A stretch of 6,782 nucleotides of DNA from the NCBI GenBank assembly GCA_958421035.1, contig CATZKS010000111.1, positions 1 to 6,782 on the forward strand, written 5' to 3'. This document shows, piece after piece, positions 1 through 4,773 of the stretch (within the stretch, counting starts at the first letter, position 1; every line of letters starts with the position of its first letter). The notes under the pieces are model-generated. The model made no database searches. It worked only from the letters and a program-made list of their open reading frames with translations, and was not told where the DNA came from. The position numbers and the translations under genes were made by a program. The DNA is from an uncultured Collinsella sp. Its GTDB lineage: Bacteria > Actinomycetota > Coriobacteriia > Coriobacteriales > Coriobacteriaceae.

Positions 1-220
1 GGGGCGACAGGTTGATGCCCGCCGCCGAGTCAAAAAAGGTCACGCCGTTGACAACGATCTTGCCCTCGTCGGGCGTCTCCACGCCGGCGATGCAGCGCAG
101 CGTACAGCTCTTGCCGCAACCCGAGGCGCCCAGCAGCGCCACGCGCTCCTCGCCGGCCTCAAGCTGCATGTCGAGCATAAACCCGGGGTAACGTTTCTTA
201 ATATCCAAAACGAGCGACAT
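1..220 (-). CDS. modC: ModC, molybdate ABC transporter ATP-binding protein (5' part only)
   Basis: This is the N-terminal 73 residues of an ABC ATPase; the rest lies beyond base 1. The ATPase would power molybdate import through the ModB permease on the cytoplasmic face of the membrane. The Walker A motif GASGCGKS is at residues 31-38, followed by the usual LRCIAG helix and a PDEGKIVVNG segment typical of ABC importers. The signature motif, Walker B and any C-terminal molybdate-binding domain are out of view, so assignment to ModC rests mainly on its place after modA and modB. The ATG start is only 3 bases after the modB TAA stop, and a GGGAGG ribosome-binding site sits inside the end of modB, which suggests translational coupling. 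The ABC ATPase call is certain; the substrate is inferred from neighbours. Confidence 0.9.
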   Translation of the reverse strand, partial: MSLVLDIKKRYPGFMLDMQLEAGEERVALLGASGCGKSCTLRCIAGVETPDEGKIVVNGVTFFDSAAGINLSP

Positions 221-223
221 AGC

Positions 224-1666
224 TTATCGACCTCCCTGCGGCGCCGCATCATCGCGCATGAGCTCGGCCAGCGCCTCGCGATCGATACGCAAGGCATCGC
301 CGCCCGCCGGGTCGAGCGAATCGCCCTGTCCGGCGAGATCTTTGGCCTGCTTGCGCTCCGCACGGGAAAGGCCCCGCTCGCGATACTTTTGCGAATGAGC
401 GGTGTACATGTTGATGAACAGGATGACTAGGAAACTAAACACGATCACGACGACGACCCAAAAGAGGGCCACCGACGTGTTGCCGCCCATCCACTCAAAG
501 TAGATGGCGATGGGAATGGTCTGCGTAATACCGGCGTAGTTGCCCGCAAAGAACAGGGTGCAGCCAAACTCGCCCATGGCGCGGGCAAAGGCGAGCACCG
601 TGCCGGCGGCAATCGAGGGCCAGCCAAGCGGCATCATAATCTTGGTAAAGATGCGACGCTCGGACCAGCCCAGCGTGCGCGCCGCATCGAGCATCTGCGT
701 GTCGAGGCTCTCGAAGGCTCCGAGTGCCGTACGATAGACGAGCGGGAACGACACCACCACGGCAGAGATCACCGCCGCGGGCCACGTAAAGACGATCGAG
801 ATGCCGTGCGCAATGAGCCACTGGCCCACCCCGGTCGATCGACCAAATAGCATAAGCAGCAAAAAGCCACACACCGTAGGCGGCAGCACCATGGGGATGG
901 TAAAGACCGAGTCGAGCAAGCCCTTGATGCGGCTCGAGGTACCCATAGTCTTCCACGCGGCGAACAGGCCCAGCGCAAAGGAGATCAGCAGGGCAAGGCC
1001 GCTCGTTTTAATGGACACCCAGAACGGGCGATAGTCGATGTCGCCCAAAAAGGAGGCCAGAGAGGTCAAGGGCCCCTGCTCACCCCGCAACACGACAGAC
1101 GACGCCTCTACCATTTGAGCGCTATCAAGCCAACGCGCGCCGCCCTTGGCATCACCCGAGGCTGATGCAATCACCACATAGCGGTCCCCATCCGCACCGC
1201 GCTCGTCAAAGCCATAGGTATACCCGCCGGATTCAAACGTTGTTTCCGCCGTGACATACCAAGGAAGATCCACGTCCCCTAGCTGCGCACCTCCCATGCA
1301 GTTTGCGCTGTCGAGCTTACAGACGAGGGCCTTGAGACCCGATACGCACTCGTTGTCCTGCGGATCCAATCCATACTTCTCGACCGCCTTGGGCGATATC
1401 CACACCACAACGCGATCGGCAGCAGGCGCCACTACAAGGTCCACGTCCTCGTCAACGGGAAACCGGTAGCCCTCAGGCTGGCCCTCCATGGCACGAGCGG
1501 TCCCCTTGGCCAACCGCTCAAAACCCTCGATCCCATAGGAAAGCCCATGAGCGGTCGCAGCAACCTGGGCCCCGTCCTCAGCGTCCCCAGCAAACGCAAA
1601 TCCCGGCACCCAGCAAAGCGAGAAGGTCAAAGCACAGGCGACAAGCATGCGGAATCTATTAAGCAC
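224..1666 (-). CDS. modB: ModB-type molybdate ABC permease with extra N-terminal extracytoplasmic domain
   Basis: This 480-residue permease would form the membrane channel of the molybdate importer. Residues 1-26 look like a signal peptide ending in AFA. Residues 27 to about 214 form a soluble, extracytoplasmic region I do not recognise, with three cysteines (about 107, 116, 123). Membrane segments follow from about 216 to 422. The ABC-permease EAA loop at about 326-355 reads DAARTLG...F..IMMPLGWPSIAAG, followed by RAMGEFG as in ModB/CysT-type permeases. A charged tail of about 55 residues ends the protein. Usual ModB proteins are roughly 220-230 residues, so the core is normal but is extended at both ends. 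I chose the GTG start at 1666 because GGAG lies 6 bases upstream and the signal peptide follows directly. An in-frame GTG at 1735, overlapping the modA stop, would add 23 non-signal-like residues and has no ribosome-binding site; ATG at 1648 is another option. Confidence 0.88.
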   Translation of the reverse strand: MLNRFRMLVACALTFSLCWVPGFAFAGDAEDGAQVAATAHGLSYGIEGFERLAKGTARAMEGQPEGYRFPVDEDVDLVVAPAADRVVVWISPKAVEKYGLDPQDNECVSGLKALVCKLDSANCMGGAQLGDVDLPWYVTAETTFESGGYTYGFDERGADGDRYVVIASASGDAKGGARWLDSAQMVEASSVVLRGEQGPLTSLASFLGDIDYRPFWVSIKTSGLALLISFALGLFAAWKTMGTSSRIKGLLDSVFTIPMVLPPTVCGFLLLMLFGRSTGVGQWLIAHGISIVFTWPAAVISAVVVSFPLVYRTALGAFESLDTQMLDAARTLGWSERRIFTKIMMPLGWPSIAAGTVLAFARAMGEFGCTLFFAGNYAGITQTIPIAIYFEWMGGNTSVALFWVVVVIVFSFLVILFINMYTAHSQKYRERGLSRAERKQAKDLAGQGDSLDPAGGDALRIDREALAELMRDDAAPQGGR

Positions 1667-1672
1667 GAAAAG

Positions 1673-1676
1673 CTCC
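1673..1676 (-). promoter_or_regulatory. Ribosome-binding site deciding the modB start
   Basis: GGAG lies 6 bases before the GTG at 1666. No comparable site precedes the in-frame GTG at 1735 or the ATG at 1648. It sits in the 68-base gap between the modA stop and the preferred modB start; I see no terminator in that gap, so modA and modB are probably co-transcribed. Confidence 0.6.
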
Positions 1677-1734
1677 AAGCGAATACAAGGACGGAGTGAA
1701 ACACAAAACGATGGAATTATCGCGCCAAGCCGCA

Positions 1735-2607
1735 CTACGCGGAAAGCTCAAAGCCGTACTTAGCCCAAATCTTCTGAGCCTTCTTGTTGGACAGGCAGAA
1801 GTCGATAAACGCCTTGGCCTCGTCGGCGTGCTCGGAGCCATCGGCGACAGCACCCGGGTACACGATAGGCTTGTGCGAGTCCTCGGGACACACGAAGGCC
1901 TCCTCGATGCCGTCGTAGCGGAAGATATCGGAGCTGTAGACAAATCCAGCCACGCAGTCGCCTGTGGACACATAGGCGGCGGCGGTGCCCACTTTATCGG
2001 CCAGTACGACCTTGTCGGCAATCACGGGAGTATAGTCGCCGTCGTCGCCCTCGGTGCCGGTGTAGAGGCCCACGGAGGCCAGGGCCTGGTTGGCATACTT
2101 GCCGGCGGGGACGGTCTTGGCGTCGCCAATGGCGATCTTACCGTCCAGGTTCGCGACGTCGGCGATGGCCTCGACCTTGGTGTCGGAGCCCTCGGCGCGA
2201 ATGATCACGAGGTCGTTGACGAACATATCCTCACGGGTGTCGGTGTCGACGAGCTCAGCGGCCTCAGCGTCATCCATGGTGCCCTTGGAAGCAGTGATGA
2301 GCACGTCGACCGTGGCGCCGGCACGCATCTGCTCAACGAGGTCGCCGGAGGCCTTAAACTGCGTGTCGGCAAAGGTGGTGCCGGTCTGGTCGGTGTAGAG
2401 CTCTTGGACCTCGGGAAGGGCCTTCTCGAGGGAGTTAGCAGCGAAAACCTGCAGCTCGACAGCTTTCTTGGAAGATGCCTTAGCAGAACCGGCATCGGAT
2501 CCGGCCGGCTCGGACGTCTTGCTGCCCGAACAGCCGGCAAGACCAAGGCCGGCAGCGGCGACAGCAGAAAGCGAGACGAATCCGCGGCGAGAAACCATAT
2601 CGAACAT
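1735..2607 (-). CDS. modA: ModA, molybdate-binding lipoprotein of the ABC importer
   Basis: This 290-residue solute-binding protein would capture molybdate or tungstate outside the membrane and hand it to ModB. The N-terminus has a twin-arginine motif (SRRGFVS, residues 6-12), a hydrophobic stretch and the lipobox LAGC with Cys26, so it is probably a Tat-exported lipoprotein. A Ser/Ala/Lys-rich linker runs to about residue 49. The family's ligand-binding blocks are visible: FAANSLEKAL (about 55-64), ASGDLVEQMRAGATVDVLITAS (about 86-107), DAKTVPAGKYA (162-172) and GFVYSSD (221-227), whose Tyr224 matches the conserved oxyanion-contacting tyrosine of ModA. The ATG at 2607 is preferred because GAAAGGG lies 6 bases upstream; a TTG at 2613 would directly abut that site. 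It is first gene of the modABC unit. Molybdate and tungstate cannot be told apart from the sequence. Confidence 0.93.
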   Translation of the reverse strand: MFDMVSRRGFVSLSAVAAAGLGLAGCSGSKTSEPAGSDAGSAKASSKKAVELQVFAANSLEKALPEVQELYTDQTGTTFADTQFKASGDLVEQMRAGATVDVLITASKGTMDDAEAAELVDTDTREDMFVNDLVIIRAEGSDTKVEAIADVANLDGKIAIGDAKTVPAGKYANQALASVGLYTGTEGDDGDYTPVIADKVVLADKVGTAAAYVSTGDCVAGFVYSSDIFRYDGIEEAFVCPEDSHKPIVYPGAVADGSEHADEAKAFIDFCLSNKKAQKIWAKYGFELSA

Positions 2608-2613
2608 GTTCAA

Positions 2614-2620
2614 CCCTTTC
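2614..2620 (-). promoter_or_regulatory. Ribosome-binding site of modA
   Basis: GAAAGGG ends 6 bases before the ATG at 2607. It rules out the in-frame TTG at 2613, which would follow it without any spacer. Confidence 0.6.
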
Positions 2621-2629
2621 GGACGTTTT

Positions 2630-2651
2630 GCCCGGGTACCCCACCGCGGGC
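2630..2651 (-). other. GC-rich hairpin in the modA leader
   Basis: GCCCG and CGGGC pair, and GGT/ACC extends the stem inside with one unpaired base, giving about 8 base pairs around a 5-base loop. It lies just before the modA ribosome-binding site and downstream of the predicted promoters, so it would be in the mRNA leader. No T-run follows on the minus strand, so it is not an intrinsic terminator. Its role, if any, is unknown. Confidence 0.35.
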
Positions 2652-2653
2652 TT

Positions 2654-2671
2654 TAATCTGCAATCAGATTA
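2654..2671. promoter_or_regulatory. Perfect 18-bp palindrome, candidate operator 2 of modABC
   Basis: TAATCTG-CAAT-CAGATTA is a perfect inverted repeat with 7-bp arms and a 4-bp spacer. It overlaps the minus-strand TATAAT box at 2673-2668 and the likely transcription start, as expected for a repressor site. It has the same pattern, TAWTCTS-N4-SAGAWTA, as the palindrome at 2703-2720; the centres are 49 bp apart. A dimeric regulator, possibly molybdate-responsive, is inferred. The cognate protein is not in the window. Confidence 0.5.
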
Positions 2672-2673
2672 TA
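2668..2673 (-). promoter_or_regulatory. -10 box of a possible proximal modABC promoter
   Basis: A perfect TATAAT lies on the minus strand about 60 bases before the modA start. The matching -35 position 17 bases upstream reads CATAAT, a poor match, so this promoter would be weak or need an activator. It overlaps the palindrome at 2654-2671. Confidence 0.45.
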
Positions 2674-2700
2674 CTTTGTTGCGAATAATGATTATGAGAA

Positions 2701-2729
2701 ATTATTCTCTTCAGAGAATATAGTTTCAA
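2701..2729 (-). promoter_or_regulatory. Possible distal modABC promoter
   Basis: TTGAAA (2729-2724), a 17-base spacer and AATAAT (2706-2701) make a reasonable housekeeping-type promoter on the minus strand. The palindrome at 2703-2720 fills the spacer and part of the -10 box, so a bound protein would block polymerase. It lies downstream of the terminator that closes the moeA unit, as expected for a separate transcription unit. Confidence 0.45.
2703..2720. promoter_or_regulatory. Perfect 18-bp palindrome, candidate operator 1 of modABC
   Basis: TATTCTC-TTCA-GAGAATA is a perfect inverted repeat with 7-bp arms and a 4-bp spacer inside the distal promoter. A further GAGAA half-site at 2696-2700 lies 9 bp from TTCTC at 2705, so three alternating half-sites are spaced every 9 bp (2696, 2705, 2714). 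It shares the TAWTCTS-N4-SAGAWTA pattern with the palindrome at 2654-2671. Confidence 0.5.
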
Positions 2730-2760
2730 GTTACCGTGCACCTCGGCGTCGCTTCGGCGG

Positions 2761-2796
2761 AAAATAAAAGCGGAGCGACCGATAAGGTCGCCCCGC
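2761..2796 (-). terminator. Intrinsic terminator of the moeA-moaB unit
   Basis: On the minus strand an 11-bp stem (GCGGGGCGACC with GGTCGCTCCGC, one G-U pair) closes a 5-base loop and is followed directly by TTTTATTTT. It lies about 15 bases after the moaB stop. It separates cofactor synthesis genes from modABC, which therefore needs its own promoter. Confidence 0.9.
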
Positions 2797-2810
2797 CGCA
2801 GGTAAACCGC

Positions 2811-3290
2811 TTAGTTGGTATGTCCGCCGCCCGCTGTCATCTGAGCCGCATGCTCCAGCTGGTCCGCTATGGCCTCCCAGCTTTCGCGGGCGGCCTTCGT
2901 AGAACCGGGAAAGTTTACGACAAGTGTATGACCTCGTTGCATGCAAATAGCGCGCGAGAGCATGGCGCGGCGCGTCTTGGTCATGGAGTAGGCACGAATT
3001 GCCTCGGCAATACCCGGCACATCGCGGTCGCAGACGGCACGCGTCGCCTCGGGCGTCACGTCGCGCATCGAAAGCCCTGTGCCGCCGCAGGTGAGCACGA
3101 CATTGGCGTGGCACTCATCGGCGGCTTCCGCAATGGCATCACCAATCTCGCTGACGTCATCGCGCACGACCACATGTGAGGCGACCGTCCAGCCCTGCGC
3201 CTCGATAAGCTCCTCGAGCGCGGCTCCGGCCTCATCCTGCAAAAGATCGCGTGTGTCCGAACACGTCACAATCGATATCTTCAACTCCAT
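2811..3290 (-). CDS. moaB: MoaB/MogA-family molybdopterin adenylyltransferase
   Basis: This 159-residue cytoplasmic protein is a single MoCF-biosynthesis domain. Members of the family bind molybdopterin and, as MogA-type enzymes, adenylylate it with ATP to give MPT-AMP, the substrate for MoeA. The hallmark GGTGLSMRDVTPEA is at residues 69-82, with the conserved Asp77; SRAICMQRGHTLVVNFPGS (112-130) matches the second conserved block, and the VRDD acidic pair is at 42-45. The length is normal for a MoaB-type stand-alone domain. The ATG at 3290 follows the moeA stop by 10 bases, and the gap itself contains a GAGGAAGG ribosome-binding site, so the pair is an operon and probably translationally coupled. 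MoaB and MogA are hard to separate by eye; with no other paralogue in view I infer the adenylyltransferase role. Confidence 0.9.
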   Translation of the reverse strand: MELKISIVTCSDTRDLLQDEAGAALEELIEAQGWTVASHVVVRDDVSEIGDAIAEAADECHANVVLTCGGTGLSMRDVTPEATRAVCDRDVPGIAEAIRAYSMTKTRRAMLSRAICMQRGHTLVVNFPGSTKAARESWEAIADQLEHAAQMTAGGGHTN

Positions 3291-3300
3291 AGCCTTCCTC

Positions 3301-4563
3301 CTACAGCACCGTTCCCTCAGACAGGTCGACGCGCACAACGTCCACGACGTCGCCGACCTTGAGCTCGCACGGTCCTTCGTCAATACGCAACAGGCAGTTC
3401 GCACGCTGCATCGTGCCGAGCAACGCCGAATTCTGCGTCTTGGCCTCGGTCACCAACAACTCACCGGTCTCGGGGTCGCGCAAAACCGTGGCGCGATCGA
3501 AGAAGCGGCGATGCTGTCGCTTTTTCACGCTATGCGTGAGCGACGCCTGCTGCACGGGACGCGCACCCTCGGCAAAGCCGCGCATCTTGCGGATCGCGGG
3601 GCGGGCGAGCATCTCAAAGCCCACATACGCAGCAGCGGGATTGCCCGAAAGCCCCAAATACGGCTTGCCCCCAAGCAGGCCAAACGTGATGGCCTTGCCG
3701 GGACGCATCGAGATGCGATCGAAGAGCACCTCGCCCTCGCGCCGGACGAGCGCCGTCACATAGTCGTAATCGCCAGCCGAGGCGCCACCGCTCGTAATGA
3801 CAAAATTGCACTCCTGCACGGCACGATGCACGAGCTCGGATATCGCCTGCTCATCGTCGGGTGCAATGCCGTAGAACACGGGCTCGGCTCCCGCATCGAG
3901 TGCCTCGGCCATCAACGCCGAGGAGTTGGAATCGCGGATCTGACCGCGCGCCGGTACCTTGCTCGGTGCGACCAGTTCCGTGCCCAGCGAGATGATGCCC
4001 ACGCGTGGGGCGGCGTGCACCTTCACGCTCGCGTATCCGGCGCTTGCCAGCAAGCCGGCGCCGGCCGGAGCCACGACCTCGCCGGCGTGCATCACAACAT
4101 CGCCGGCATGGGCCTCCTCGGCGGCAGAGCGAACGTTCTCCCCTACCTTGGCAGGCGCCGAGAAGCGAACGTGCGAGCCCTCGTTGCCGTCACCGTCGAG
4201 CACATCGACAATCTCGTATTTCACCACGGCATCGGCGCCCTCGGGCACCGGCGCACCCGTCATGATGCGGACCGCCTCGCACGCGCCGATAGCGCCCTCA
4301 AACACATGGCCCGCGGCCTCGTGTCCGATAACGTCGAGCGTCACCGGCGCCTCGCCAGATGCCTGCGCCAAGTCCGCCGAGCGCACGGCATATCCGTCCA
4401 TAGCGCTGTTGGCAAACGGCGAGATGTCGATATCGGCCACCGCGTCCTCGGCCAAGGGAAAACCAGCCGCCTGCCACACGGGAATCTCGACGAGATCGGT
4501 CGGAGCAACGTGCGACAAAACAATCGACTGCGCGTCCTCCAGCGGAATGAGCTTCTCTGCCAT
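3301..4563 (-). CDS. moeA: MoeA, molybdopterin molybdenumtransferase
   Basis: This 420-residue cytoplasmic enzyme inserts molybdate into adenylylated molybdopterin, completing the molybdenum cofactor. The N-terminal MoeA domain has SPFANSAMDGYAVR (48-61) and MTGAPVPEGADAV (101-113). The central MoCF-biosynthesis domain has PRVGIISLGTEL (186-197), IRDSNSSAL (209-217), ITSGGASAGDYDYV (256-269), MRPGKA (286-291) and the SGNPAAAYVGFE block (306-317). A C-terminal MoeA domain with a GDVVDVV strand (404-410) closes the protein. The length matches full bacterial MoeA (about 400-420), and I see no missing motif. The ATG at 4563 has GAGG 5 bases upstream; a GTG at 4569 would overlap that site and is rejected. 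It heads the unit ending at 2761, and its product works with the adjacent MoaB/MogA and the ModABC importer. Confidence 0.95.
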   Translation of the reverse strand: MAEKLIPLEDAQSIVLSHVAPTDLVEIPVWQAAGFPLAEDAVADIDISPFANSAMDGYAVRSADLAQASGEAPVTLDVIGHEAAGHVFEGAIGACEAVRIMTGAPVPEGADAVVKYEIVDVLDGDGNEGSHVRFSAPAKVGENVRSAAEEAHAGDVVMHAGEVVAPAGAGLLASAGYASVKVHAAPRVGIISLGTELVAPSKVPARGQIRDSNSSALMAEALDAGAEPVFYGIAPDDEQAISELVHRAVQECNFVITSGGASAGDYDYVTALVRREGEVLFDRISMRPGKAITFGLLGGKPYLGLSGNPAAAYVGFEMLARPAIRKMRGFAEGARPVQQASLTHSVKKRQHRRFFDRATVLRDPETGELLVTEAKTQNSALLGTMQRANCLLRIDEGPCELKVGDVVDVVRVDLSEGTVL

Positions 4564-4581
4564 ATGCACCTCTTAATGCCA

Positions 4582-4602
4582 CGGCGCACAACAGGGGCGC
4601 CG
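4582..4602 (-). other. Hairpin in the moeA leader
   Basis: CGGCGC and GCGCCG form a 6-bp perfect stem around a 9-base loop, about 20 bases before the moeA start and close to its ribosome-binding site. It would lie in the 5' untranslated mRNA if transcription starts from the -10 box at 4626-4621. It has no terminator T-run and is too small for a known molybdenum-cofactor riboswitch. Confidence 0.3.
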
Positions 4603-4620
4603 ATTCTTTATGCTTGTCTC

Positions 4621-4626
4621 AGTATA
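4621..4626 (-). promoter_or_regulatory. Possible -10 box of moeA
   Basis: TATACT on the minus strand lies about 60 bases before the moeA ATG. The -35 position 17 bases upstream reads TCGCGG, only half matching the consensus, so the promoter is uncertain. The overlapping plus-strand bases 4623-4628 read TATAAT and could instead serve the divergent ClC gene. Confidence 0.35.
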
Positions 4627-4650
4627 ATCCCCCGACGCACGACCGCGACT

Positions 4651-4689
4651 CGGCCTGTACCCGCAAATACACCTGTCGGTTGCAGGCCG
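4651..4689. repeat. Imperfect inverted repeat between moeA and the ClC gene
   Basis: The arms CGGCCTGTACCCG (4651-4663) and CGGTTGCAGGCCG (4677-4689) pair at 12 of 13 positions, counting one G-T, around a 13-base loop. The outer 7 pairs are perfect. No T-run follows on either strand, so it is not an intrinsic terminator. It may be an operator between divergent promoters, or a leader structure of the ClC mRNA if transcription starts at the plus-strand TATAAT at 4623. Confidence 0.45.
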
Positions 4690-4738
4690 CGAAACAGAAT
4701 GGAAACCAACCCACCGGCTCGTCGCGCTTGCCGCGTTT

Positions 4739-4744
4739 TATAAT
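4739..4744 (+). promoter_or_regulatory. Possible -10 box of the ClC gene
   Basis: A perfect TATAAT lies 29 bases before the ATG at 4774. The -35 position (4716-4721, GGCTCG) does not resemble the consensus. A start near 4751 would leave a leader of about 23 bases containing the GAGGAA ribosome-binding site at 4765-4770. Confidence 0.4.
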
Positions 4745-4773
4745 GCTTGCGTTGCAACCTAAAAGAGGAATAA

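Noticed and set aside
833..844. 12-bp perfect palindrome GGTCGATCGACC
   Set aside because: It lies inside the modB membrane-core coding sequence and fits ordinary codons; chance palindromes of this size occur in GC-rich genes.
1696..2688. Plus-strand open frame of 330 codons opposite modA
   Set aside because: Shadow of modA; Gly/Val/Leu-rich translation with no recognisable domain, and it runs through the modA control region.
2684..2702. Fur-box-like sequence upstream of modA
   Set aside because: Only about 11 of 19 positions match the classic Fur consensus, and AT-rich promoters often reach this level by chance; the two perfect palindromes are better supported.
2608..2760. Molybdenum-cofactor riboswitch in the modA leader
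   Set aside because: The predicted leader is only about 55-90 bases and shows one simple hairpin, not the multi-helix core expected of that riboswitch.
4723..4739. Small CGCG hairpin followed by TTTTA before the ClC gene
   Set aside because: Only 4 base pairs, too weak for a terminator; the T-run more likely belongs to the -10 region at 4739.
3079..4743. Long plus-strand open frame of 554 codons opposite moeA and moaB
   Set aside because: It is the antisense shadow of two clear Moco genes in GC-rich DNA; its translation is Arg/His-rich with no family motif and crosses the intergenic region.
4630..4773. Fluoride (crcB) riboswitch upstream of the ClC gene
   Set aside because: I could not find the conserved pseudoknot core or the CTGATGGC-like segment in this region.
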